Part shown: in pieces, positions 29,206-37,207 of the stretch
How the letters are laid out: every line of letters starts with the position of its first letter
Numbering within the stretch: position 1 is the stretch's first letter
Source of the DNA: Bacteroidales bacterium
Lineage (GTDB): Bacteria; Bacteroidota; Bacteroidia; Bacteroidales; VadinHA17
Direction of reading: 5' to 3'
NCBI GenBank assembly: GCA_021371855.1
Contig: JAJFVL010000017.1
Span: forward strand, 124,001 to 188,000
DNA length: 64,000 bases
Notes under the pieces: model-generated
Seen by the model: the letters and a program-made list of their open reading frames with translations, nothing else
The model's database searches: none
What the model was told of the DNA's origin: nothing
Program-made: the position numbers and the translations under genes

Positions 29206-30645
29206 ATGGGAAATCCAAAAGCATTTTTAAGTATAGATCGAAAAGAGGCCGGATACAGACCGATTAATGAGAGAATTTACGACTTCGGGGAAGTCGAACA
29301 AACTTTAAATCCTGAAGATCGTAAGCTGCAGGCTTCCCGTTGTATGGACTGTGGCGTACCTTTTTGTCTCTGGGCTTGCCCTCTGGGAAACAAACAGCCG
29401 GAGTGGCAGGATATGGTGTACAAGGGAGAATGGGCAGAAGCCTATGAAATGTTAACTCAGACCAATGATTTTCCGGAATTCACCGGAAGGATTTGTCCTG
29501 CACTTTGTGAAAAAGCCTGCGTATTAAACTTATCTGAACAACCGGTAACTATACGTGAGAATGAAGCAGCCGTTGCTGAAAGAGCATTCACAGAAGGTTT
29601 GGTAGTTCCTCATCCACCTAAGATAAGAAGCGGGAAGAAAGTAGCCGTGATCGGTTCGGGACCTGCCGGGCTGACCTGTGCCAACCAGTTAAACCGTAAA
29701 GGTCATTCCGTAACAGTCTTTGAAAAAGACGAGTCAATCGGAGGACTCCTGAGGTTGGGCATTCCTGATTTTAAACTAAACAAAAAAATCATTGACAGAA
29801 GGTTATCCATCATGGAAGCTGAAGGTATTAAATTCAGTCCTTCAACTCCGGTCGGTGAAAATATATTCGAAATTATTGCAGATAATGATGCTGTATGTCT
29901 GGCAACAGGAGCCGGACAACCCAGAGATCTGAAAGTGGAAGGCAGGGATATGAAGGGTATTCTGTTTGCCCTCGAATTTCTCCGGGCACAGAACAAAATT
30001 ACAGGTTCATCACTGACTCCAACGGAAGAACTTTCGGCCAGAGGGAAACATGTGCTGGTGATTGGAGGGGGCGATACCGGGTCAGATTGCGTTGGAACAT
30101 CTATCCGCCAGGGTGCTTTAAGTGTAACCCAGATCGAGATTATGCCGAAACCTCCCGAAGGTCATAATGAGGAAACTCCATGGCCCTTTTATCCGATGGT
30201 GCTCAAGATCACCTCTTCCCACGAGGAAGGATGTATAAGACGCTGGGGATTGGAGACAAAGCGTTTCACAGGAAAAAACGGCTGTGTAAATGCCACTGAA
30301 GTAGAAACTGTAGAATGGAAGAAAGGTAAGAACGGACAAATGTCTATGATCCGTTCGGGTAAAACCGAGATAATCAGGACGGATTTGGTTTTACTGGCTA
30401 TGGGATTTGTTCATCCGGTTCTGGAAGGATTGCTTGAAAAACTGAATGTCACGCTCGATGGCCGCAAAAACGTATTCTCCGGCACCTTTGCCGAAACTTC
30501 CCAAAGAAAAATATTTGCTGCTGGTGACGTTACTCATGGAGCTGGTCTTGTAGTGCGGGCTATTGCCTCAGGTCGTAAAGCTTCCAAAGGAATTCATGCT
30601 TTTCTGACAGGGGAGTCAATCTTTCCGGATTCAATTAATATTTAA
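29206..30645 (+). CDS. gltD: glutamate synthase small (beta) subunit
   Basis: The 479-residue flavoprotein takes electrons from NADPH and passes them to the large subunit. N-terminal cysteines for 4Fe-4S clusters are in CMDCGVPFCLWACPLGNKQP and in GRICPALCEKACVL. An FAD-binding GSGPAGL and a second NADPH-binding GGGDTGSDC follow, and the C-terminus ends with GDVTHGAGLVVRAIASGRKA. An ATG five bases upstream (29201) is out of frame, so 29206 is chosen. It is the last gene of the asnA-gltB-gltD group, closed by the terminator at 30772-30806. Confidence 0.97.
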   Translation: MGNPKAFLSIDRKEAGYRPINERIYDFGEVEQTLNPEDRKLQASRCMDCGVPFCLWACPLGNKQPEWQDMVYKGEWAEAYEMLTQTNDFPEFTGRICPALCEKACVLNLSEQPVTIRENEAAVAERAFTEGLVVPHPPKIRSGKKVAVIGSGPAGLTCANQLNRKGHSVTVFEKDESIGGLLRLGIPDFKLNKKIIDRRLSIMEAEGIKFSPSTPVGENIFEIIADNDAVCLATGAGQPRDLKVEGRDMKGILFALEFLRAQNKITGSSLTPTEELSARGKHVLVIGGGDTGSDCVGTSIRQGALSVTQIEIMPKPPEGHNEETPWPFYPMVLKITSSHEEGCIRRWGLETKRFTGKNGCVNATEVETVEWKKGKNGQMSMIRSGKTEIIRTDLVLLAMGFVHPVLEGLLEKLNVTLDGRKNVFSGTFAETSQRKIFAAGDVTHGAGLVVRAIASGRKASKGIHAFLTGESIFPDSINI

Positions 30646-30698
30646 TATTAATTCCCCGAGTTTATGTTTATTATTCAATAGTATCCGACTAAAAATAT

Positions 30699-30725
30699 GA
30701 GATTCTTCGCTTCGCTCAGAATGAC
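30699..30725 (+). repeat. dispersed-repeat-like sequence (GAGATTCTTCGCTTCGCTCA...)
   Basis: The 27-base stretch with TTCTTCGCTTCGCTCAGAAT has a short inverted TTCT/AGAA frame. From memory, this sequence recurs between genes in many environmental bacterial genomes. Only one copy is in this window, so repeat status is inference. Confidence 0.4.
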
Positions 30726-30771
30726 AATTACTTAGAAGGTTGTAAGGAGAAGGCATAGACCAAATGATTAA

Positions 30772-30806
30772 ATAAAAAAAACCGGATTACTCCGGTTCTT
30801 TTTATT
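30772..30806. terminator. bidirectional intrinsic terminator between gltD and the DUF4382 gene
   Basis: The stem AACCGGA (30780-30786) pairs with TCCGGTT (30791-30797) around a TTAC loop. An A-run precedes it and CTTTTTATTT follows, so both strands have a T-run after the stem. It ends gltD on the plus strand and the DUF4382 gene on the minus strand. Confidence 0.85.
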
Positions 30807-30817
30807 TAATAGCGTGA

Positions 30818-31639
30818 CTATTTTTTTGGCAAAATGAAATTGAGTACGGTCCTGTTTGCTTCGAAAACTTTAACATTGTTAAAGGAAACAGTATCATAAC
30901 CTGCCTTTGTTGCGAAAACCGAATATGTCCCTGCCGGTATCCCGATGAATGCATAATGTCCAAGTGTATCGGCATATGCTGTAGCCATTACGGTATCTTT
31001 TTCTACCCACAATTTTGCTTCCTTGATTTTCACTTTTAAGGTATCGGTTACAAGACCTTCAATTCTTCCGGCCGTTGAATTATTCGTCGCCCTTATGCAT
31101 GGTTTGAAAATAAAACCGTTGACCCCTGCAGAATGGTCCAGATTTCCTCTCATTACGAACGATTTTGCAAGATCAAAGTCAAGAAGAAGTTCTGATGTCA
31201 GTCCGCCTTCCACATGAAGTGCAGGAGTGATGAAGACCTTTATTCCGGTTTGTTGTCCGCTGGGTACTTTTACATTATATTCTCCCGGCTGATCTTTGAT
31301 CTTAAGTCCTGCCGATTCAACATAAAGTCGAATCAGGTCATATGATCCTGCTGGCAGATCAATGGCAGGAAGATCCTCCGTTATACCGTTTCTAAGTTCC
31401 ATAAGATCCAATGTGATCGGATCATCTGAAACAATTATAAATGGATTGCCATCGTCCTGCCCTGTTTTTCTTACCTCAATTTTTGTAATTGTAACTGTTG
31501 CCGATTCAACATAGCTGATATTGAACGGATCATCAGTAAATTTAACTACCAGGTTCCCGTTGCCCGGTACATCTGTCGTTTTTTTACAGGCTGACATAAT
31601 AAAGACTGTTGCTATTACCGCAAATATGATCTTTTTCAT
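30818..31639 (-). CDS. DUF4382 domain lipoprotein with carboxypeptidase-regulatory-like C-terminus
   Basis: The 273-residue lipoprotein (Cys18 in MSACKK) has a DUF4382 domain at about residues 25-185 (GNLVVKFTDDPFNISYVESA, then LPAIDLPAGSYDLIRLYVES). A beta-sandwich at about 190-273 follows (GRIEGLVTD, GHYAFIGIPAGTYSVFATKA). DUF4382 has no known function. Such lipoproteins sit in the outer membrane or periplasm. It lies 54 bases after the histidine kinase gene in the same direction. A TATATTTG element at 31666-31673 suggests it also has its own promoter. It ends at the bidirectional terminator. Confidence 0.85.
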   Translation of the reverse strand: MKKIIFAVIATVFIMSACKKTTDVPGNGNLVVKFTDDPFNISYVESATVTITKIEVRKTGQDDGNPFIIVSDDPITLDLMELRNGITEDLPAIDLPAGSYDLIRLYVESAGLKIKDQPGEYNVKVPSGQQTGIKVFITPALHVEGGLTSELLLDFDLAKSFVMRGNLDHSAGVNGFIFKPCIRATNNSTAGRIEGLVTDTLKVKIKEAKLWVEKDTVMATAYADTLGHYAFIGIPAGTYSVFATKAGYDTVSFNNVKVFEANRTVLNFILPKK

Positions 31640-31665
31640 AATTAAATAATTTACTTGATAAAACC

Positions 31666-31673
31666 CAAATATA
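31666..31673 (-). promoter_or_regulatory. candidate -7 element (TATATTTG) for the DUF4382 gene
   Basis: Minus-strand TATATTTG is an exact TAnnTTTG match 27 bases before the ATG at 31639. It lies in the gap after the kinase gene. No -33 element is evident. Confidence 0.4.
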
Positions 31674-31693
31674 GATTGCGGATTATGAAAAAA

Positions 31694-33010
31694 TCATGAA
31701 TTTTCAGGAAAAGCGAAAGAAAAAATTGTGCCTGTGTCAGGAACTGATTTCACGGTTATACTTATACAGTGAAAATCAGCTATCGATTTTGCAATAGCGA
31801 GACCTATTCCTGTTCCGCTATTCTGTCCTTTTGTTTTAAACCTCGAAAACAAAGTTTTCATCTGTGCTTCAGACATCCCTTTCCCGGTATCGCTGACAGA
31901 TACCACAAAATGGTCTTTATCAGAAAAGCTTTTAATGAGAACCTTACCTCCCGGTTGTGTATTTTTAACTGCATTGTTGACAATATTATAAAACATTGAA
32001 AAGAGAAGTGATCTGTTGGCCTTGCTGACCCGCAAATCGTGATCAAACTCACTTTCAAGTAAAATATTGCTGTCGTCAGAAATGGGGGACAACTCTGAAA
32101 TTATTTCAGAAAGGACCTCATTAACCTGAAACGTTTCATTCCTCAGGAACTGGCGGCTTTCGAGCCGGGCAATCAGCAATAAAGAATTGACCAGACTTTG
32201 CAGACGATACAAAGTTTTTAATGTTTCTTCTATTTTTGTCGGGATTTCCGGCGACAGATCATCCCTGATCAGAAGATTTTCAAGCTTGCTTCTCAGCACT
32301 GAAACCGGTGTCAGCAATTCATGCGAGATGTTTACCGTGATATCTTTTTCCTTTCTGAACAGTTCGTCGATATGTGTCATAAGTTCTTTTAGGGCATTAT
32401 CAAGACTGACAAAATCAGAAGTTGTCGTTTTTACAGGTGTTTTATCATATATTGAGGGATCGGAAATATCTTTGAGTTTAAGTGTTATTACGTCAAGAGG
32501 ACTGAGCAGGCGGCGTGTATAAAGAAGATCTGTTATAAAGGTGATCAGGATAATGAAAACAAGGAATACCAGCATTACTTTCCTTGTGTTCTTTTCGGTA
32601 TGATGAATACTTTCGAGACTTTTACCTATCTCCAGGAGATATTTTATGTTATCGACCTTAAATGTATAGTTTAGAACTCTGTAGATTATCTTTTCACCCT
32701 CGATCAGTCGTTCTGATACCTCTATAAAATTAGCGTCTTCCCCGGAATCAAATTTTTCAAGTGAAATAAATTCATCTTTTAGAATGTTATAGCTGCCGAA
32801 TGTGTTTTCTGTTTCTGATGTTATGAAAGGTTCTATTCCCACCTTGGAAACAAGTGAGATGACCTGCTCCCTCATCCCAATCAGGTTGTTATCGGTCTGG
32901 ATAAGATTAATCCTCTCAACCAGATAAGGCATAATCAACAGGAATAATCCAGTAAAGATAAGCTTTGACAGAAGGTTGAAAAACGAAAGTTTTATTCTCA
33001 GACGGGCCAT
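31694..33010 (-). CDS. two-component sensor histidine kinase
   Basis: The 438-residue membrane kinase has a first membrane segment at about 12-30 and an extracytoplasmic sensor of about 110 residues with no recognised fold. A second membrane segment (145-165) and a HAMP-like linker (LLSPLDVITLKLKDI) follow. The HisKA domain has His230 in NISHELLTPVSVL, and the HATPase part shows YNIVNNAVKNT, DTGKGM and GTGIGLAIAKSI. It is 17 bases after the response regulator gene and faces the same way. The ligand is unknown. Because the first genes of the operon encode secreted and outer-membrane proteins, envelope sensing is likely. Confidence 0.93.
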   Translation of the reverse strand: MARLRIKLSFFNLLSKLIFTGLFLLIMPYLVERINLIQTDNNLIGMREQVISLVSKVGIEPFITSETENTFGSYNILKDEFISLEKFDSGEDANFIEVSERLIEGEKIIYRVLNYTFKVDNIKYLLEIGKSLESIHHTEKNTRKVMLVFLVFIILITFITDLLYTRRLLSPLDVITLKLKDISDPSIYDKTPVKTTTSDFVSLDNALKELMTHIDELFRKEKDITVNISHELLTPVSVLRSKLENLLIRDDLSPEIPTKIEETLKTLYRLQSLVNSLLLIARLESRQFLRNETFQVNEVLSEIISELSPISDDSNILLESEFDHDLRVSKANRSLLFSMFYNIVNNAVKNTQPGGKVLIKSFSDKDHFVVSVSDTGKGMSEAQMKTLFSRFKTKGQNSGTGIGLAIAKSIADFHCISITVKSVPDTGTIFSFAFPENS

Positions 33011-33027
33011 CTTCAGAAAAAAAATGG

Positions 33028-33702
33028 TTAAAAACTTACCCTGTAACCTATTCCCCTTACAGTTTCCAGCCAGGGAGTTGAGGCAAATTCATTCAGTTTT
33101 CTCCTTACATTTTTAATATGAACGTCAATAAAGTTGCTGTCGTACTGATCCTCCAGAATATTACCCCAGATATGTTCATAAAGCTGCTGGCGTGTAAGTA
33201 CTTTATTCCTGTTAATAACCAGGTAATTAAGGAGATCAAATTCTTTCCTGGTAAGCAGAACTTCATTGTCATTATGAGTGACCTTTCTGGACTGGAATTC
33301 GATAACAAATTCCCCGACATTCATATCCTGACCAGGAATTTTAAATTTCCTCCGGCCGACAGCCTGCATTCGCGCTGCCAGCTCTGTTAGAGCGAATGGT
33401 TTAGCTATATAATCATCAGCACCAAGGTCAAGCCCCTTTACCTTATCCTGAACTTCACCGCGGGCTGTGATAATAATAAAAGCAGGTTCGCTGCCCCATG
33501 CCCGATCATTATTAATAATGTCAAGGCCATCACAGTCGGGTAGCCCCAGATCGAGAAGAACGAAATCGTAAAGATTAATCGCGATTTTTTCGGATGCATC
33601 GGCACCGGTGAATGCCTGTTCACACAAATAGCCTTCAGATTTAAGAAATACTACTATTTCATCTGACAGGCTCTTTTCATCTTCAACTATCAGTACATTC
33701 AT
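33028..33702 (-). CDS. OmpR/PhoB family response regulator
   Basis: The 224-residue protein has a receiver domain with the phospho-acceptor Asp51 (VLLDLGLPDCDGL) and acidic pocket residues near the start (VEDEK). The conserved switch lysine is in IAKPF. A winged-helix DNA-binding domain follows (LTRKEFDLLNYLVINRNKVL, then RRKLNEFAS and VRGIGYRVSF). It is 10 bases after the predicted outer-membrane gene and 17 before the kinase gene, its clear partner. It may also control this operon, but no operator repeats were identified. Confidence 0.94.
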   Translation of the reverse strand: MNVLIVEDEKSLSDEIVVFLKSEGYLCEQAFTGADASEKIAINLYDFVLLDLGLPDCDGLDIINNDRAWGSEPAFIIITARGEVQDKVKGLDLGADDYIAKPFALTELAARMQAVGRRKFKIPGQDMNVGEFVIEFQSRKVTHNDNEVLLTRKEFDLLNYLVINRNKVLTRQQLYEHIWGNILEDQYDSNFIDVHIKNVRRKLNEFASTPWLETVRGIGYRVSF

Positions 33703-33712
33703 CTTTTTATTC

Positions 33713-34603
33713 TCAAAAAATCTTTACAAAAACACTAAGATAAAACGAAAATCCTTCAGGTGCAGGATATTCTGAATTTTTATACGCAGGTAATATATAG
33801 GATGGTTCAGCTTCAATACTGATAGTCCTGAAATTTAAGGTAACCGGAAGCGAGAATTCAAAATCGATCAATCCGAATTGTGATTTGTAAGAATCGGTCG
33901 GAATGATTGAATTCTTTTTAAAGTGCCGGAATGGAGGAGAAAGACCGTATTTTTTTACCCCGGTAATTGTTTCAATCTTAATGATTTCACCTGAAAGAAT
34001 ACTAAAATCCGGATTAAAGGATAGAAACGCCTTTCCTCCAAAAAATTCAGGCGTCTGAAAATATCGTGAATTCGTTACCAGTATGTATCCCTTTATACCG
34101 TCAGACAGGATGCCATTTACAGATACCCTTGTATATAGAATTTTCCAATCAAAACCTGTAGTTAAACCGAGAAATCCAAAGTTACTGAAAAGTGAATCCT
34201 GAAGATTTTTATGTGTTACATATCCTGCGACATCGGCAGATATATCGAACCATGAATTAAAAGTGTGACTGTAGTTTGCAGAAAGATTAATAAAAGCCAA
34301 CCATGGTTGGGTTGCAGCCAGATGCGTGGCGGAAGCTGAAATGTACAGGCTGTTTCTGAAGCCATATGAAATTGCTGCAGAATAAAAAGGCAGGTTATTC
34401 GAAATAGAAGATCCGAGATAAACCATATTACTCCCATACCCGGCGGCTGCATATAATGAGTGTTTAGGGCTATCGCCGGAACCTGACAGGGTATCGTTAG
34501 TTACACTTTTATTTAAATCAGTTTGCCCGGAAATATTTAAATTATATATAAGCAATGTAAACAGTGCTACAGGTAAACGAAAGTATTTACTGAAGCAGTT
34601 CAT
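33713..34603 (-). CDS. hypothetical outer-membrane beta-barrel protein
   Basis: The 296-residue protein has a signal peptide (about 1-26, ending ISG). It has alternating aromatic/glycine beta-strands and a C-terminal Phe (FYLSVFVKIF), a usual signal for outer-membrane barrels. I recognise no family. It is 16 bases after the small basic protein gene and 10 before the response regulator gene, in one operon. The context suggests it is monitored, or used, by the two-component system. Whether it is a porin-like channel or a receptor cannot be told. Confidence 0.6.
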   Translation of the reverse strand: MNCFSKYFRLPVALFTLLIYNLNISGQTDLNKSVTNDTLSGSGDSPKHSLYAAAGYGSNMVYLGSSISNNLPFYSAAISYGFRNSLYISASATHLAATQPWLAFINLSANYSHTFNSWFDISADVAGYVTHKNLQDSLFSNFGFLGLTTGFDWKILYTRVSVNGILSDGIKGYILVTNSRYFQTPEFFGGKAFLSFNPDFSILSGEIIKIETITGVKKYGLSPPFRHFKKNSIIPTDSYKSQFGLIDFEFSLPVTLNFRTISIEAEPSYILPAYKNSEYPAPEGFSFYLSVFVKIF

Positions 34604-34619
34604 ATTTAGTGCTGTTGAT

Positions 34620-34970
34620 TTACTTTTTCCCGGGTTTTATCACACCTCCAGGCTTGCCAACACCTCTGGGAATACGAGATCCTGACGGCCTTTCAATACT
34701 TGGAGGCCGTGCACCTCTTGCTTTGCTCATATCAGGTCTTGCACTTTTGACCTGTTTTATTTCATTATTGTCATTACCGAGATGTTTACCTGAATTTTCC
34801 TTTTGTGATTTGTCATTAATCTTTTCCGTTGATTGAGAATTGAGCCGGTTTGCTTTTGTTGTATCAGCTACAACGGTAACTTCCTGAGAATAACATGCCA
34901 GGTCAGTAAAAATAACGAATACTGCGAGGAGTAGCAATCTCTGAATAACTATCAGGATATTAAACTTCAT
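34620..34970 (-). CDS. small secreted protein with basic Pro/Gly/Arg-rich tail
   Basis: The 116-residue protein has a signal peptide or membrane segment at about 9-28 (ending CYSQ). A polar linker follows (NSQSTEKINDKSQKENSGKH), then a strongly basic tail with repeated RP and PG elements (SARPDMSKARGARPPSIERP, then PRGVGKPGGVIKPGKK). I recognise no family. It is first in the operon with the outer-membrane protein and two-component pair (gap 16 bases), and a well-formed promoter lies 51 bases upstream. The tail would be disordered and could bind anionic polymer such as LPS, DNA or peptidoglycan. That is inference. The ATG, promoter and operon position support it as real. Confidence 0.6.
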   Translation of the reverse strand: MKFNILIVIQRLLLLAVFVIFTDLACYSQEVTVVADTTKANRLNSQSTEKINDKSQKENSGKHLGNDNNEIKQVKSARPDMSKARGARPPSIERPSGSRIPRGVGKPGGVIKPGKK

Positions 34971-35020
34971 TTTTAGTCTGTTAAGTCTATCACTCTTATC
35001 CTATTCTTTCAAATTTCTTA

Positions 35021-35050
35021 CAAATCTATAGAATAATCATGAAGAACAAA
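35021..35050 (-). promoter_or_regulatory. promoter of the 34970-to-31694 regulator operon
   Basis: On the minus strand TTTG (35050-35047), an 18-base spacer and TAGATTTG (35028-35021) fit the Bacteroidota TTTG / TAnnTTTG promoter. It is 51 bases before the ATG at 34970 of the small basic protein gene. Confidence 0.55.
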
Positions 35051-35119
35051 TGAACTTAAACAGAGCAATTCCACTTTTCTGACCCAGGACCAGCATCAGA
35101 AAAATAATGATTTCCGGGA

Positions 35120-37132
35120 CTAAAAACAAAAACCGAACATTAGTTTTAATATAACACCATTATAATTTGCGTTGACATTGGAACTAGTTCCTTTATTTCC
35201 CACATCGCTTTTATTACTTGTATTTGTAGTTACCTCCCAAGTAAAATCTTTAATTTTTGAACTTAAATAATCCAAAGACATAGTCAGGTACCCATGTTTG
35301 CTTAATTTCCCTCCCATACCTACTCCAAAACTATTATAAGGAGCTGAACCCTTAAAGTCTTTCGTATAGGAATAATTATAAATTAAACCATCCATTGTTG
35401 CAACACCGTAATAACCATTTAACTTACTTTGGCCGTATGCATATTGGATATACAGATCGGGTTTTTCTGCTCCATTGTTCAGTATAAGGTAATAGCGAAG
35501 AAGACCGCCATATTGAGCTGATCCCATATTCAGCATATATTTTACATCGGAGACTTTGGTTCTGGCACCGATCCCTCCTGTCAACTTTCCAAATGCCCCG
35601 ATACCAATCCTTTTTACAGGTTTAACAACTATCTCTAAATCACCTGAATAAAGGAATGGCATTTTATCGGTATATTTATAATCAGGTGTAGCGTTTCCAA
35701 CGCAAGTGCTCCAAAGCTTTTCCAACCCGGGATTCTTTGCAATCTGAAATCCGAAACTGCCCCCTGCAGCAATAGCGACTGTAAAATTGCCCGGAGAATA
35801 ACTTGCCGATTGAATATGATTAATAGCTTCATACTGGTAGACTTGTACAGATTCATTAACATCTTTTACTTTCGCTTCCCACTCATATATTTTATCCCTG
35901 GAACTTCTTGCATCCGAAGCCTCGGGCATAAGCCTCAGATATTTTTCCAAATCAGAAATGCCGGATCTGTAAAGTCCTTTCATCTCGTAAAGCAGGGCAC
36001 GATTGTAGTATGCTATCGGGAAATATGGTGATATATTCAGAGTTGCAGACCATAATTTTATTGCATCATCATATTTTTTTGCCTGGGTTGCGCTTTGTGC
36101 CTGCACTACATATCTTCTGACCTGTTCTGAAATTTCCGGTTTTGCCTTCATCAGCGGATAGACAGTAAAGAACTTTTCCATGATGGTATCTTTCAAATTC
36201 CAGTCTTCCTTTGTCAGGCCCGGAGAATACAACCAGGCTGTGTCAAGTTTTTTAAATGCATCCGTTAATTTAATGTTTGCAAGAGCCCTTGAAGGACTGG
36301 AGGATCGTTCGGATATCAATATTTGTGCATTTTGTACTAACTGTTTTGATTTTTCTCTTCTTAAATCAAGGTTATAGATATCAAGCATATAGCTTCCGGA
36401 AAAACACAACTCTTTTGAAGGATCCAGCTGGATGATTTTCCTTGCAATAACTTTAGCCTGCTCTGCCTCTCCATTCTTTGCGAATGCGCTTCCCTGTCCA
36501 AGTAACGCCTTAATATCATCAGGGTTGGATGATAAATATGTATCAAAATCGGCAATAGCTTCTGAGTATCTTTTAAGCTCCAGATATGACTGTGCTCTTA
36601 GATTAAAAATTTCTGTTGTTGGTTTCTTGAATTTTTGTGCCAATGCAAGTGCCTGGCTGAAATCATTGACTGACTCCTGATATTGCTTATTACTAAAATA
36701 AGCGCGACCTCTCTGATAATATGTTAAATAAATTTCTTTGTCATTAAAATTGACTTTGGATAATGCTACCCCATAATCGACTATTGCCTTGTCATATAAT
36801 CCTTTTGCTTCATAGCAATTTGCCCTGACAGCATACATTGACAGAGTTTGCGGGGAAAGGGAAATCGCTTTTGAAATGTCGGTAATAGCATTGTCAAGCA
36901 TACCCCTCTGCAAATTAACTTTTGCACGATAGTTATAACCTGTCCATTCATCAGGCTTCAGATTTATAGCTTCACTGTATTTATTGACAGCTTCATCAAG
37001 TTTTCCCTCCTTTTCATAGTTAATTGCTGCCAGACATAATTTCGTGTATGCATTTTGCGCAAAAGTTGTACCTGAAAATGAAGTTAACAAAATAACTAAA
37101 CCACAGACAATACCAAGTATCGATTTATTCAT
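35120..37132 (-). CDS. TPR-repeat protein with C-terminal beta-barrel-like domain
   Basis: The 670-residue protein has a signal peptide (about 1-26, ending FAQ). TPR repeats run at about 29-245 (AAINYEKEGKLDEAVNKYSE, AINLKPDEWTGYNYRAKVNL, AISLSPQTLSMYAVRANCYE) and again at about 345-415 (AKKYDDAIKLWSATLNISPY). Residues from about 450 to the end are beta-rich with alternating Gly/aromatic positions, and the chain ends in Phe (KLMFGFCF), as in outer-membrane barrels. The layout recalls TPR-plus-porin exporters such as PgaA, but this barrel is short. It is 75 bases after the coiled-coil protein gene 37208-38782 and probably shares its operon. I cannot name a function. Confidence 0.75.
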   Translation of the reverse strand: MNKSILGIVCGLVILLTSFSGTTFAQNAYTKLCLAAINYEKEGKLDEAVNKYSEAINLKPDEWTGYNYRAKVNLQRGMLDNAITDISKAISLSPQTLSMYAVRANCYEAKGLYDKAIVDYGVALSKVNFNDKEIYLTYYQRGRAYFSNKQYQESVNDFSQALALAQKFKKPTTEIFNLRAQSYLELKRYSEAIADFDTYLSSNPDDIKALLGQGSAFAKNGEAEQAKVIARKIIQLDPSKELCFSGSYMLDIYNLDLRREKSKQLVQNAQILISERSSSPSRALANIKLTDAFKKLDTAWLYSPGLTKEDWNLKDTIMEKFFTVYPLMKAKPEISEQVRRYVVQAQSATQAKKYDDAIKLWSATLNISPYFPIAYYNRALLYEMKGLYRSGISDLEKYLRLMPEASDARSSRDKIYEWEAKVKDVNESVQVYQYEAINHIQSASYSPGNFTVAIAAGGSFGFQIAKNPGLEKLWSTCVGNATPDYKYTDKMPFLYSGDLEIVVKPVKRIGIGAFGKLTGGIGARTKVSDVKYMLNMGSAQYGGLLRYYLILNNGAEKPDLYIQYAYGQSKLNGYYGVATMDGLIYNYSYTKDFKGSAPYNSFGVGMGGKLSKHGYLTMSLDYLSSKIKDFTWEVTTNTSNKSDVGNKGTSSNVNANYNGVILKLMFGFCF

Positions 37133-37207
37133 TGGAGTAATTTTATGTTTTTGAATTATTTCTTAAAATTTTACAGAAAAGCCTTATCATATTGGTTTTA
37201 AGGAGTA

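Noticed and set aside
35075..35103. Inverted TTTTCTGA/TCAGAAAA as a terminator for the TPR gene
   Set aside because: No T-run follows on the minus strand and the stem is weak, so it is not called.
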